Positions 10,220-18,810 are shown, numbered from the stretch's first letter. The stretch: 64,000 nt of DNA from Priestia megaterium (GCA_008180335.1 VTEF01000006.1:62253-126252); one strand, 5' to 3'. A program made the numbers and translations. The notes: generated from the letters alone by a model not told the origin.

Positions 10220-10523
10220 GTTTATCCCTCATTTATTTAAAGATTATGCCCTGTATTATAACAAATATATATATATTCAGCTATAAAATGAACCTGTAAG
10301 TTAGGAATCTATATAGGTGCGGGAAGTAAATCTCTTACCATTGCAAAAGGGCGTAATAATTTGAGAGAAGGAATGAAAAAGATGATAAAATGAAAAAGGA
10401 TATCTAGATATATTACGTTTCAGTAAGAAAATAGCTCTTCATTAGGGAAATAATACTGAAAATACAATGACAATAAACAATAAAAATGAATAAATATACA
10501 AAAAAGCAATAGGAGAGTTGAAA
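10220..10523. other. Intergenic region, nothing firmly assigned
   Basis: This 304-bp AT-rich gap lies between divergent msrA and the ATP-binding protein gene. It holds an alternating TA stretch (about 10264-10275) and the AGGAG ribosome binding site at its right end. I looked for a remnant of the missing N-terminal domain of the next gene and saw no convincing coding remnant. Confidence 0.4.
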
Positions 10524-11837
10524 ATGATACGAGATAACCTCATCCTAGAACACTATGGGCTAAATGAGCTGAATTTTGATACGATCAAAAGCTATCGAGA
10601 GAGGTTTAGTGAAGTAAAGAAAGACCATCCTTGGAATGTACTCGAAACAAAAGAGTTTCTTTATAAAATCGGAGCATGGGGAAAGGTTAGAGACACGCAT
10701 AAAGAAGGGGTAACGCTTGCTGGATTGCTCATGTTCAGTGAAGAACGCATCATTACAGAAGTTTTACCACAATACTTTCTTGAATACAGAGAAAGAGATC
10801 AAAACGGTAATTGGAGTAAAAGGTTCACTTCACAAGATGGTACATGGTCGGGAAATATTTTTGATTTTTACTTCTATGTTCAAGAGCAAATGAGCGACTA
10901 TGGCTTAGATGAAGAGATCGCTTCCTCTTTAAGAGAGATATTTACAAACATGCTCGTTCATGCTCAATATGATGGAGAAGGAGGGGGAATTTTAGAGAGA
11001 ACTGATCATAGCTATATTTGCTCCAATCCCGGTCTTTTTCGAACATCAGCTGAGCAAGCATTTTTAAATAATATTAGTAATCTACGCAATCCGCATTTAT
11101 TTAAATTATTTAGTTTATTAAATTTATGCCAGCGTGCAGGTGCTGGATTAAAAAAAGTACATGATACATGGGCTGCTCGAAATTGGGAGTTGCCTGCTAT
11201 TGAACAAGATGTACACCTGGAAAGGACTAGTGTGACACTTAACGTGTCTCCTGTAAAAAGACAAGAACAACCTATCTCACATCATGTTAGTGCGCATGGA
11301 CACCAGTCAATTACGGGAAATAAAATAGAAGATGTCGAACAAGGTCAAAAACAGCTACAGAAACCTGTCGAAACAAACTCCTGCAATAAAAACAAAAACT
11401 CCTATAATATAGAAATTGAACCATTATTACAGGAGTTAGAAGGTGTTATTATAGGAGATAACTTATATAATAATGGCACTAACTACTATAATAAAGAGTC
11501 TCACTCCTATAATAACGAAGAGGACTCCTATAATATAGAGGGGTTAGAAGAAAATCAGGGAGAAATGGATGCAAACATTGAAAAACAGCTATGGAATCTT
11601 TCTGAATTAGCGCGGAAGAAAAAAAGATTAAATCCCGAAAAAATGGAATCTATTATTCTCGATTTATGTAGAGAAAAGCCTTTAATGCTAAAAGATTTAG
11701 CGTACTTATTAGAGCGTACACCAGATGGTGTAAGAAATAACTATCTATCTAAACTATTACAGCAAGGAAAGCTGCAATTAAAGTATCCCAATCAGCCAAA
11801 TCATCCAAAGCAAGCCTATTTAACTCATAAGAAATAG
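10524..11837 (+). CDS. ATP-binding protein (RecG-like/HATPase_c_4 type) with C-terminal winged helix, N-terminal AlbA_2 domain absent
   Basis: Member of the family usually built as AlbA_2 DNA-binding domain, GHKL-type ATP-binding domain, then winged helix; these are regulators or defence-associated proteins of poorly known function. Visible parts: LTLAGLLMF-like block (TLAGLLMFSEE) near residue 66, REIFTNMLVHAQY near 133 and ICSNPGLFR near 165 (ATP-binding domain), RNPHLFKLF and AGAGLKKV near 187-210. A low-complexity Asn/Tyr-rich linker spans about 275-345, and a winged helix near 360-430 (PLMLKDLAYLLERTPDGVRNNYLSKLLQQ) ends the protein. The usual N-terminal AlbA_2 domain is not present; the product starts MIRDNLILEHYGLNEL, which is internal in longer family members. 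ATG 10524 is chosen because AGGAG lies 8 bases upstream; TTG 10518 is too close. The linker codes a cluster of direct and inverted ACTCCTATAATA-like repeats. Confidence 0.75.
   Translation: MIRDNLILEHYGLNELNFDTIKSYRERFSEVKKDHPWNVLETKEFLYKIGAWGKVRDTHKEGVTLAGLLMFSEERIITEVLPQYFLEYRERDQNGNWSKRFTSQDGTWSGNIFDFYFYVQEQMSDYGLDEEIASSLREIFTNMLVHAQYDGEGGGILERTDHSYICSNPGLFRTSAEQAFLNNISNLRNPHLFKLFSLLNLCQRAGAGLKKVHDTWAARNWELPAIEQDVHLERTSVTLNVSPVKRQEQPISHHVSAHGHQSITGNKIEDVEQGQKQLQKPVETNSCNKNKNSYNIEIEPLLQELEGVIIGDNLYNNGTNYYNKESHSYNNEEDSYNIEGLEENQGEMDANIEKQLWNLSELARKKKRLNPEKMESIILDLCREKPLMLKDLAYLLERTPDGVRNNYLSKLLQQGKLQLKYPNQPNHPKQAYLTHKK
11375..11537. repeat. Cluster of ACTCCTATAATA-like repeats, direct and inverted, inside the CDS
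   Basis: At least seven copies of a motif close to ACTCCTATAATA occur in about 160 bp. Plus orientation: 11377 (ACTCCTGCAATA), 11398, about 11484 (ACTACTATAATA), 11503 and 11524. Minus orientation: ending near 11436 (written ATTATTACAGGAGT on the plus strand) and near 11458 (TTATTATAGGAGAT). The in-frame plus copies encode SYNIE/SYNNE-type peptide repeats; the minus copies are read in a different way by the same frame, which points to a DNA-level pattern rather than only a protein repeat. Confidence 0.7.
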
Positions 11838-11910
11838 TTGTTTTCTAGAACTGTACCTTTTGTTTTTCAATTTGTTATGCAGACGTTGGTGCTGTAAAGG
11901 AGGAGTTTCC

Positions 11911-12807
11911 TTGCTGAAATGAAAAGGTGTCATGCTTTTATTTTTATTATTGTTGGTGATCAATATGAATTCTAATAGTTGGTGCTCTCCTAGCAGCTAT
12001 GCAGCAAAGAAGCCTTTTCAATTCTCGACATGGATATGGGATACAAAGCTAATTGAAACAAAACGAGAACAGCTGATTATTAGCTTAAAAGAAAAGCATG
12101 TAAGTCGTGTATATCTCCAGGTTAATCAACAGCTTTCTTCTGCTGTTTACCAAGCATTTATAGCGCAAGCAGCAGAGGCTGGTATTCGTATCTATGCATT
12201 AGATGGTGCACCAGAATGGGGGAGTTCACCAAAGGGTGAACAGCAAGCGTTTTTTGAATGGCTAAGTGTGTATCAAGAACATTCGTTGCCAACGCAGCGT
12301 TTTGCGGGTATCCATTTAGATGTTGAGCCTTATTTACACAGCCATTGGGAGCAGAGCCAAATGCAATTGCTTACAAGCTATCAGCAACTGATAAATGATT
12401 CAGTTGCTAAAGCGCAAGTATTGCAGCTGCCTTTAGGGGTAGATATTCCGTTTTAGTTTGACGAAATTTCATTTGAAAATAAATATGGAAAAGGGCTGCT
12501 TGCTGAGTGGATCATTCAAACAGTAGATGAAGTAACGATTATGGCTTATCGTGATAAGGCATTAGGCCCCAATGGCATTTTGGAATTGACAAATACAGAA
12601 CGTCAACTTGGAGAACAATTTTCGACACCTATTGAAATTGGAATCGAAACAATGACTTCATCTGAGGGAGACTTTATTTCATTTGCAGGTAAAGGGGAAA
12701 AGAGCATGATGAAAGAATTGCAAATTATGTCATCATGCCGACTTACCCAGCGACCGAGCAGCTTTGCTATTCATCATTTTGAAAGCTGGCTTCATCTGAA
12801 ACCTTAG
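11911..12807 (+). pseudogene. Broken gene for a secreted TIM-barrel-like protein (two nonsense codons)
   Basis: One continuous reading frame is interrupted by two in-frame stops. From TTG 11911, with AAAGGAGGAG 5 bases upstream, the frame reads Leu-Leu-Lys, a TGA at 11920-11922, then Lys-Gly-Val-Met and a typical signal-peptide core (LLFLLLLVINM). It continues to DIPF, a TAG at 12454-12456, then FDEISFENKYGKG and onward without further stops to 12807. Restoring the TAG to Trp gives IPFWFDE. Internal blocks such as FSTWIWDT, VSRVYLQVNQQ, IRIYALDG, GIHLDVEPY and VTIMAYRD follow the beta-strand pattern of a glycoside-hydrolase-like TIM barrel, but I cannot name the family. Each part alone lacks either the signal or half the barrel, so a working product is unlikely. 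Confidence 0.82.
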
Positions 12808-12830
12808 GATATTAAAGCAAATAAAAAATA

Positions 12831-12858
12831 AGCACTTTGGATACCCAAAGTGCTTTTC
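12831..12858 (+). terminator. Terminator after the broken secreted-protein gene
   Basis: A perfect 10-bp stem (AGCACTTTGG / CCAAAGTGCT) with a short loop is followed by four T residues. Confidence 0.88.
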
Positions 12859-12912
12859 AATTTAGGGGGAATACATCTTCAATATAGACAAAAAATATAA
12901 CTCTTATACATG

Positions 12913-12942
12913 AAAAAAGTAACCATTTCACAATGGTTACTC
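12913..12942 (-). terminator. Terminator of yfmM
   Basis: Read on the minus strand, a 9-bp stem (GTAACCATT / AATGGTTAC, 4-base loop) is followed by six T residues. Confidence 0.88.
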
Positions 12943-13010
12943 AAACAAAGGGGGGGAACTTACTAATATGTTTCCCCGATTTCATACTTTATATGCATGT
13001 TTTTGCTAAA

Positions 13011-14567
13011 TTAAAATAGTTTTGTGGTCCAAGATTCACAGTTCCATACGTCTGTTACAAGATCTTGATAAAATTCAGGTTCGTGGCAAATAATTAAAAT
13101 GCTTCCTTTATAATCTTTTAAGGCACGCTTTAACTCATTTTTTGCATCTACATCTAAGTGGTTGGTTGGCTCATCAAGTACAAGAATGTTTGTTTCTTTA
13201 TTGATTAATTTACAGAGGCGAACTTTTGCCTTTTCTCCTCCGCTTAATACTTCTACTTTACTTTCAATGTGCTTTGTTGTCAGTCCGCATTTTGCTAGGG
13301 CAGCGCGAATTTCATATTGTGTAAAGTGAGGGAACTCATTCCAAACTTCATCAATGCATGTATTGTAATTAGCCGTTTTGATTTCTTGTTCAAAATAGCC
13401 AATATGTTGATAATCACCTTTTTCAACTGAACCTGAGAGCGGTTTAATTTCACCTAGAATACTCTTCAGCAAAGTTGTTTTTCCAATTCCGTTTGCACCG
13501 GATAACGCAATTTTTTGTCCGCGTTCCATGCGAAGGTTCAATGGTTTGGATAATGGTTCATCATAGCCGATAACCAAATCTGTTGTTTCAAAAATGAGTT
13601 TACTAGATGTTCGGGCACTTTTAAAGTGGAACTCAGGTTTTGGACGCTCTTGAGCAAGCTCGATGACTTCCATCTTATCAAGCTTTTTCTGACGAGACAT
13701 GGCCATGTTTCGTGTCGAAACACGTGCTTTATTACGTGCAACGAAGTCTTTTAAGTCAGCCATTTCTTGCTGCTGTTTTTTATAAGCTGCTTCTAATTGT
13801 TGTTTTTTCATTTCATAGACTTTCATAAAGTCATCATAGTCACCTACATAACGATTCAATTCTTGGTTTTCCATATGATAAATGAGGTTGATAACACTAT
13901 TTAAAAATGGAATATCATGTGAAATAAGAATAAAGGCATTTTCATATTCTTGTAAGTAACGTTTGAGCCATTCAATATGCTGCTCGTCTAAATAGTTTGT
14001 CGGCTCATCAAGAAGAAGAATTTCAGGCTTTTCAAGTAACAGTTTTGCAAGTAAAACTTTTGTGCGCTGTCCGCCGCTTAAGTCTTGAACATCTTTTTCA
14101 AGGCCGATATCTTCTAATCCTAACCCTCGTGCGATCTCTTCAACTTTTGCATCAATAATGTAAAAATCGTTATTCGTTAATAAGTCTTGAAGTGTACCTA
14201 CCTCTTCTAAAAGTTTCTCAAGCTCTTCTGGCGATACGTCCGCCATTTTTTCATAAAGACCGTTCATTTGAGCTTCTAAATCAAACAGATATTGAAAGGC
14301 ACTTTTTAATACATCACGAATCGTTAAGCCTCTTTCTAGAACTGTATGTTGATCTAAGTAGCCAACTCGAACTTTACGGGACCACTCGACTTTCCCCACA
14401 TCAGGTTCTAGTTTTCCCGTGATAATATTCATAAATGTTGATTTACCTTCTCCATTTGCTCCGATTAATCCTACATGTTCACCTTTTAATAGCCGGAATG
14501 AGACATCATTAAAAATTGCGCGGTCTCCAAACCCGTGACTTAAATTTTTTACTGTTAATACGCTCAT
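13011..14567 (-). CDS. yfmM: ABC-F family ATPase YfmM
   Basis: Soluble tandem ABC ATPase of the ABC-F group, which acts on the ribosome rather than in transport; the closest known protein by sequence memory is B. subtilis YfmM, also 518 residues. Two nucleotide-binding domains are clear. The first has GANGEGKST near residue 36, signature LSGGQRTK near 164 and LLLDEPTNYLDEQHIEW near 186. The second has GANGIGKTT near 359, LSGGEKAK near 435 and LVLDEPTNHLD near 457. Between them lies the charged P-site tRNA-interaction linker (about 245-320, KKQQLEAAYKKQQQEMADLKD). No membrane segment is present. The ATG start is preceded by AAGGTGTGACAAC. The gene is monocistronic with its own terminator downstream. 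Confidence 0.93.
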   Translation of the reverse strand: MSVLTVKNLSHGFGDRAIFNDVSFRLLKGEHVGLIGANGEGKSTFMNIITGKLEPDVGKVEWSRKVRVGYLDQHTVLERGLTIRDVLKSAFQYLFDLEAQMNGLYEKMADVSPEELEKLLEEVGTLQDLLTNNDFYIIDAKVEEIARGLGLEDIGLEKDVQDLSGGQRTKVLLAKLLLEKPEILLLDEPTNYLDEQHIEWLKRYLQEYENAFILISHDIPFLNSVINLIYHMENQELNRYVGDYDDFMKVYEMKKQQLEAAYKKQQQEMADLKDFVARNKARVSTRNMAMSRQKKLDKMEVIELAQERPKPEFHFKSARTSSKLIFETTDLVIGYDEPLSKPLNLRMERGQKIALSGANGIGKTTLLKSILGEIKPLSGSVEKGDYQHIGYFEQEIKTANYNTCIDEVWNEFPHFTQYEIRAALAKCGLTTKHIESKVEVLSGGEKAKVRLCKLINKETNILVLDEPTNHLDVDAKNELKRALKDYKGSILIICHEPEFYQDLVTDVWNCESWTTKLF

Positions 14568-14940
14568 GTTGTCACACCTTTTCTATGGTAAATTATCTAT
14601 TAGTTTCTAACATTTTTGAGTTTAATTGTGTACTAGCCTAGATAAATTGATATTTGCATTCAATGTTCTGCAATAAAACAATTCATAACGATTATAGCGA
14701 ACTTATATTTATAAATCTACATTTGGAAAAGAAAGGAGAGAAATGTGTATCCTGTTTCAGCGGGAATAAGTAAACCTTCAACTAGCTGAAGGGTAAATTT
14801 GTTAATTTCAGGAAAAAGTAGCGTTCATGAAAAGCAGCTAGAAACAAACTTATTCACTTCTATACTCGCTCTGATCTTTTTTATCCTCCATAATAAAAGC
14901 AAAGACGCACATTTGTGTAAAACTAGAGGAGGGGCTTTAT
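14568..14940. other. Divergent intergenic region
   Basis: A 373-bp gap lies between divergent yfmM and the 2-hydroxyacid dehydrogenase gene. A hairpin (CCTTCA, ACTAGC, TGAAGG) lies near 14776-14793. The strong ribosome binding site GAGGAGGGG lies near 14927. No open frame longer than about 10 codons with a ribosome binding site and no recognised riboswitch were seen. Confidence 0.4.
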
Positions 14941-15873
14941 GTGCATATTGATAAAATTTTAGTAACTAGTCGGATTTATAAAGATTTTGAACGCTTAATG
15001 GCTCAAGAAAATATTCAAAAACAATTTCGTTACTTGGATGAGTCGATGATCCGAGATGAAGATTTACAGTGGGCAGATGCGTATGTCGGTTTCCAGCCAT
15101 CTCCTAACTTTGCTTTTCATCAGCTAAAGTGGGTGCATTCTTTAGGGGCCGGAGTAGATCGCTTTTTAGAAGATGGGAATTGGAAAGATGACGTATTACT
15201 TACTAGAACCATTTGCTCGTTTGGTCAAAGAATCAGTGAATACTGCCTTAGTTATATTTTAAATGAACTGCAGCACCATCAGATTTTTCAGCAAGCTCAA
15301 CAGGCAAGACAGTGGAAACCTGTTGAACCAATTTTGTTATCGACACAGAATATCCTTGTTTATGGAACAGGAGAAATCGGACAGCATATTGCTTCTGTAT
15401 TGAAAGTATTTGGTGCAACCGTAAATGGTGTATCAAGAAGCGGAAGTCCGCGCCCTTCTTTTGATAACGTCGCAAAAATTTTAACAGAACAATCTTTAGT
15501 AAAAGAAGCAGATTGGATCATTAGTACATTACCTTTGACAAAAGAAACATACCGTCTTTTTGATGAAAAATGGATGAGTATGGTAGAAGATGTGTATTTT
15601 ATAAATGTTGGAAGAGGAGCAACTGTGAACATGTCTGCGCTAGTAGAAGCGTTGCAAAAAAGAAGGGTGTTAAAAGCTTATTTAGATGTATTTGAAGAAG
15701 AGCCTGTACTGCCAGAGGTTGATCTTTGGGAGAATGAGCATGTTGTTATGACTCCTCATATTTCGGCAGTTACGACTTCTAAGGAAGCAGTAAGTTGTTT
15801 TATTCATACACTTCAGCGCATTGAAAGAAGAGAGAGCTTAGACAATGAAGTACAGATTCAAAGAGGCTATTAA
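14941..15873 (+). CDS. D-isomer-specific 2-hydroxyacid dehydrogenase family protein
   Basis: Predicted cytosolic NAD(P)-dependent reductase of 2-oxoacids. The 310-residue product shows the family order: a short N-terminal substrate-binding lobe, the Rossmann motif YGTGEIGQHIASVLKVFG near residue 141, ADWIISTLPLTKETYRLF near 194, INVGRGATVN near 222, and MTPHISAVTT near 275, which carries the catalytic His. GTG start, with GAGGAGGGG at the right distance; an ATG one base earlier is in another frame and stops after seven codons. The substrate cannot be told from sequence; the short form resembles the GhrA/YoaD-like side branch. Monocistronic. Confidence 0.88.
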   Translation: MHIDKILVTSRIYKDFERLMAQENIQKQFRYLDESMIRDEDLQWADAYVGFQPSPNFAFHQLKWVHSLGAGVDRFLEDGNWKDDVLLTRTICSFGQRISEYCLSYILNELQHHQIFQQAQQARQWKPVEPILLSTQNILVYGTGEIGQHIASVLKVFGATVNGVSRSGSPRPSFDNVAKILTEQSLVKEADWIISTLPLTKETYRLFDEKWMSMVEDVYFINVGRGATVNMSALVEALQKRRVLKAYLDVFEEEPVLPEVDLWENEHVVMTPHISAVTTSKEAVSCFIHTLQRIERRESLDNEVQIQRGY

Positions 15874-16006
15874 ATTTAATTGTCTGCTATATTAAATGAG
15901 GTGTTGTTTCGAGCTTTCAAGGCTAGAGAGTGATATACTGAACGTTGCTTTTCTTTATTATTGAGAAGAAAAAGATTAAAGATGTTCTTCTAGGGGGAAA
16001 CAAGCG

Positions 16007-17098
16007 TTGGAGAAAGAAGAGTTATTCGTAAAAGCAAGTCATTTTATTCATACTTGCTATGCAGAGCTTGAAAAAACAGAAGAAGATGTACGTAATCGTT
16101 TGACAGAAATTAAGCAGCAAATTGAGCTGTCAGGACAATATGTTCATACATTTGAAGAACTAGAGCATGGCTCACGTATGGCGTGGAGAAACAGCAATAA
16201 GTGCATTGGTCGGTTATTCTGGCCGTCACTGTATGTCGTTGATCAACGGCATGCTGCTACGGCCGAACAAGTACGAGATGCTTTGTTTCACCATATTGAG
16301 TATGCGACAAACAACGGAAAAATTCGGCCGACCATTACTATTTTTCAGCCAAAGCACAAAGGGAAAGAGCCGATAAGAATTTGGAATCATCAACTCATTC
16401 GCTATGCAGGGTATCAAACAGAATATGGTCAAATTGGAGATCCTGCTTCTAATTCATTTACGAAAATATGTGAGGAGTTAGGGTGGAAAGGTAAGCAAAC
16501 GCACTTTGATGTCCTGCCTTTGGTTATTCAAATCAATAATGAAAAGCCTACTTGGTTTTCGGTTCCAGATGAATTAGTAAAAGAGGTGCCGATTACCCAT
16601 CCGGACATCCCATCATTTGAAGATCTTCAATTAAAGTGGTACGCAGTGCCCATGATTTCAGATATGCAATTGGAGATTGGTGGCATTGAGTATGTAGCTG
16701 CACCGTTTAATGGCTGGTACATGGGAACAGAAATTGGCGCCCGTAATTTAGCCGATACGTATCGTTATGATATGTTACCGAAAGTGGCATCGATTATGGG
16801 GCTAAATAGGGACTACAACGCAACATTATGGAAAGATAAGGCTCTTGTTGAGTTAAATGTAGCCGTTCTCTCTTCTTTTAAAAAGCATGGTGTGAGCATT
16901 GTCGACCATCATACTGCTGCTCAGCAATTTCAACTGTTTGAGGAACGTGAAAAACAAAGTGGCCGACCTGTCACAGGAGACTGGACATGGCTTATTCCGC
17001 CCGTTTCACCTGCTACAACTCATATCTTTCATAAGCCTTATAAAAATAAAATCGTATCACCAAATTTCTTTTATCAAGACCAATCTTATAAAAAGTAA
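16007..17098 (+). CDS. nos: Nitric oxide synthase oxygenase
   Basis: Bacterial NO synthase: oxidises L-arginine to citrulline and NO with a thiolate-bound haem and a pterin or folate cofactor, taking electrons from general reductases because no reductase domain is attached. The 363 residues match the oxygenase-only form. The haem-ligand region is [15 protein letters not shown] with the ligand Cys near residue 66; the substrate region [14 protein letters not shown] lies near 236, and [18 protein letters not shown] closes the haem and pterin site near 325. TTG start with AGGGGGAAAC upstream. The flanks (folate ligase-like gene, DUF2639 remnant, nsrR, hmp) match or extend the B. subtilis yflM neighbourhood and place NO making, sensing and removal side by side. 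Confidence 0.96.
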   Translation: MEKEELFVKASHFIHTCYAELEKTEEDVRNRLTEIKQQIELSGQYVHTFEELEHGSRMAWRNSNKCIGRLFWPSLYVVDQRHAATAEQVRDALFHHIEYATNNGKIRPTITIFQPKHKGKEPIRIWNHQLIRYAGYQTEYGQIGDPASNSFTKICEELGWKGKQTHFDVLPLVIQINNEKPTWFSVPDELVKEVPITHPDIPSFEDLQLKWYAVPMISDMQLEIGGIEYVAAPFNGWYMGTEIGARNLADTYRYDMLPKVASIMGLNRDYNATLWKDKALVELNVAVLSSFKKHGVSIVDHHTAAQQFQLFEEREKQSGRPVTGDWTWLIPPVSPATTHIFHKPYKNKIVSPNFFYQDQSYKK

Positions 17099-17130
17099 GC
17101 AAACCCAGCTTGCATATGGAGGTGATTTAT

Positions 17131-17844
17131 TTGAAAACAAAGACCGAAATTCGAGAGAAGGTATGGCATTATTTAGAACAAAATAAATTAGGGCGTTTTC
17201 CTTTTCCGCTTAAAAATCGGATTCCAAACTTTAAGGGCGCTGAAAAAGCAGCAGCATTAATAGCGGACATGGATATTTACAAGCAAGCACATGTTATTAA
17301 AGTAAATCCGGATTCGCCGCAGCTACCCTTGCGGACACAGGTTTTAAAAGACGGAAAAATCCTTCTTGTGCCGACTCCAAGATTAAAAGACGGATTTATT
17401 CGTGTAAACCCTGAATTCGTTCCCGCAGGTGAGGAGAGAAAAGCAGCAAGTTTAAAGCATATTCATAAATATGGAGAAGTGATCTCTTTAACTCATATGC
17501 CAAAGATTGATCTCATCGTAGTAGGGTCAGTTGCCATACATCCAGATGGAAGAAGGCTAGGAAAAGGTGAAGGCTATGCAGACCGTGAGTATGCGATTAT
17601 AAGAGAGCTAGGCAATCCGTTAGTTCCAGTTATTACATCGGTACATAGTAGCCAAATTGTAAATGACGACATTCCGAGAGATCCGTTTGACCTTACTGTC
17701 GATTGGATTGTGACAGAAGACGGAATTACGAAAACAAACACTCCTTATGAAAAGCCGGCAGGTATTGTATGGGAATATGTAACAGAAGAAGAAAAGGAAG
17801 AAATGCCTGTGTTAAATGAAATTTGGGCATTAACTCATAAATAG
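17131..17844 (+). CDS. 5-formyltetrahydrofolate cyclo-ligase-like protein (MTHFSD-type)
   Basis: Resembles the long branch of the 5-formyltetrahydrofolate cyclo-ligase superfamily, whose members are not all enzymatically proven. Visible blocks: REKVWHYLE and FPFPLKNRIPNFKGAEKAA at the N terminus, VIKVNPDSPQLPLR near 58, LVPTPRLKDGFI near 78, and IDLIVVGSVAIHPDGRRLGKGEGYADREYAI near 128, the ligase nucleotide-binding signature. The start is set at TTG 17131 (MKTKTEIREKVW) because GGAGGTGAT lies at the right distance; an upstream TTG at 17110 has none. It begins 32 bases after the nos stop with no terminator between, so the two are probably one transcript. A folate-modifying partner for a pterin/folate-using NO synthase is plausible but unproven. 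Confidence 0.82.
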   Translation: MKTKTEIREKVWHYLEQNKLGRFPFPLKNRIPNFKGAEKAAALIADMDIYKQAHVIKVNPDSPQLPLRTQVLKDGKILLVPTPRLKDGFIRVNPEFVPAGEERKAASLKHIHKYGEVISLTHMPKIDLIVVGSVAIHPDGRRLGKGEGYADREYAIIRELGNPLVPVITSVHSSQIVNDDIPRDPFDLTVDWIVTEDGITKTNTPYEKPAGIVWEYVTEEEKEEMPVLNEIWALTHK

Positions 17845-17874
17845 ACGCTCTCTTATAGAGAGTAAACGAACAAA

Positions 17875-17903
17875 AAAGAGAGTATCAGATGATACTCTCT
17901 TTG
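17875..17903. terminator. Bidirectional terminator
   Basis: A 13-bp stem (AAAGAGAGTATCA / TGATACTCTCTTT) lies between the converging folate ligase-like gene and the DUF2639 remnant. A weaker hairpin (CTCTCTTATAGAGAG) precedes it. Confidence 0.85.
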
Positions 17904-17912
17904 AGTTTATAG

Positions 17913-18044
17913 TTAGTTTTTCTTCTTTTCTAGTAGATTGGCAAGTACATCGGTTTTATATTTCTCAACTTTGCGTCCCTCGTAATGTCTTACTCCGCGT
18001 TGCTTAAGTTGTTCAACATATCAGCCTTTGCTTCCTACGTGCAT
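17913..18044 (-). pseudogene. DUF2639 (YflJ-type) small gene with a premature TGA
   Basis: On the minus strand ATG 18042-18044 opens a 44-codon frame reading MHVGSKG, a TGA at 18021-18023, then YVEQLKQRGVRHYEGRK and VEKYKTDVLANLLEKKKN before TAA. DUF2639 proteins of bacilli have the pattern GSKGWYV..L...GV...EGRKLE.YKT..L, so the TGA sits exactly at the conserved Trp. A G-to-A change in TGG explains it. The position next to nos matches yflJ in B. subtilis. AGGATTTTTTAGG upstream is a weak ribosome binding site. Unless TGA is read through, only a 7-residue peptide is made. Confidence 0.75.
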
Positions 18045-18063
18045 CCTAAAAAATCCTTTCTTA

Positions 18064-18180
18064 TCATTTGTTGCTATACATTTGAACAGAATGAGGTTCA
18101 TTGTCTTCCATTCGAGCAGACATTGTAACATGTTTTAAGATGAGATGAAAGGCAGCAGCTTCATCTAAAAAACGAAACAT
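18064..18180 (-). CDS. Possible small protein downstream of nsrR, 38 aa
   Basis: A 39-codon frame on the minus strand begins 12 bases after the nsrR stop and reads MFRFLDEAAAFHLILKHVTM to QMYSNK. The composition is protein-like and the position suggests co-transcription with nsrR, but the ribosome binding site is weak (AAAAGC) and I know no homologue. It could be chance. Confidence 0.3.
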   Translation of the reverse strand: MFRFLDEAAAFHLILKHVTMSARMEDNEPHSVQMYSNK

Positions 18181-18192
18181 CTTGAAAAGCTT

Positions 18193-18651
18193 TTAATGAT
18201 TATTGGAATCTAAGTGACCAGATATAAGCAATAGATTCAAGTCATCTTTGTTCACTACTAAGTCTTCTAGTGTATAGCGGTCCAGCACTTGAATGAATGC
18301 TTGCATGGCTTCATGTAGTACATGTTTTAAATGACAAGAAGGTGTGATAGCACAAAAGTTTCCCTCTGAATTAAAACATTCTACGATATGAAAGTCCTCT
18401 TCTGTTTGGCGTACCACAGCACCTATGTTAATGTCTTTTGGCAACTTTGCTAATCGAATTCCGCCATTTCTCCCACGAATCGTTTCAATTAAACCTAATT
18501 TTCCTAATTCATGAGTGATTTTCATTAAGTGATTTTTAGAGATCTGATAGGCATGTGCAATCTCTTTTATATTACTTAAATTTTTATTATCACGTACAGC
18601 TAAATAAAGCAGTACTCGTAAAGAGTAATCTGTATATTGTGTGAGCCTCAT
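18193..18651 (-). CDS. nsrR: NO-sensing Rrf2-family repressor NsrR
   Basis: Iron-sulfur cluster transcription factor that represses hmp and other targets until NO destroys the cluster. The product (about 152 residues from MRLTQYTDYSLRVL) has the Rrf2 winged helix with YQISKNHLMKITHELGKLGLI and GRNGGIRLAK. Three conserved Cys form the cluster site, C-x7-C-x5-C (CFNSEGNFCAITPSC). A longer frame opens 8 codons upstream (MLWEKRWT), but AGGTGGACA just before ATG 18651 and family alignment favour the shorter start. It is divergent from hmp, whose promoter region holds two NsrR-like operators. Confidence 0.93.
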   Translation of the reverse strand: MRLTQYTDYSLRVLLYLAVRDNKNLSNIKEIAHAYQISKNHLMKITHELGKLGLIETIRGRNGGIRLAKLPKDINIGAVVRQTEEDFHIVECFNSEGNFCAITPSCHLKHVLHEAMQAFIQVLDRYTLEDLVVNKDDLNLLLISGHLDSNNH

Positions 18652-18810
18652 TGTCCACCTCTTCTCCCATAACACATATTCATTATAATAGCATGACTTG
18701 TAAAAAGAGTCATAGAAAGAACGCTTGCCATTTTTATGAATAAAAGAAGTTTTAATTTAATTGTGAACGTTTTTTTAACAATGAATAAAAGCTCTATTAT
18801 TTTTAGATGA

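Noticed and set aside
12454-12456. Read-through or recoding (pyrrolysine, selenocysteine, suppressor) of the in-frame TAG and TGA codons
   Set aside because: No recoding element is visible, the organism type does not use pyrrolysine, and two separate stops in one gene are explained more simply by decay.
16899-17186. 95-codon frame across the nos / folate ligase-like junction
   Set aside because: Overlaps two well-supported genes in a different frame.
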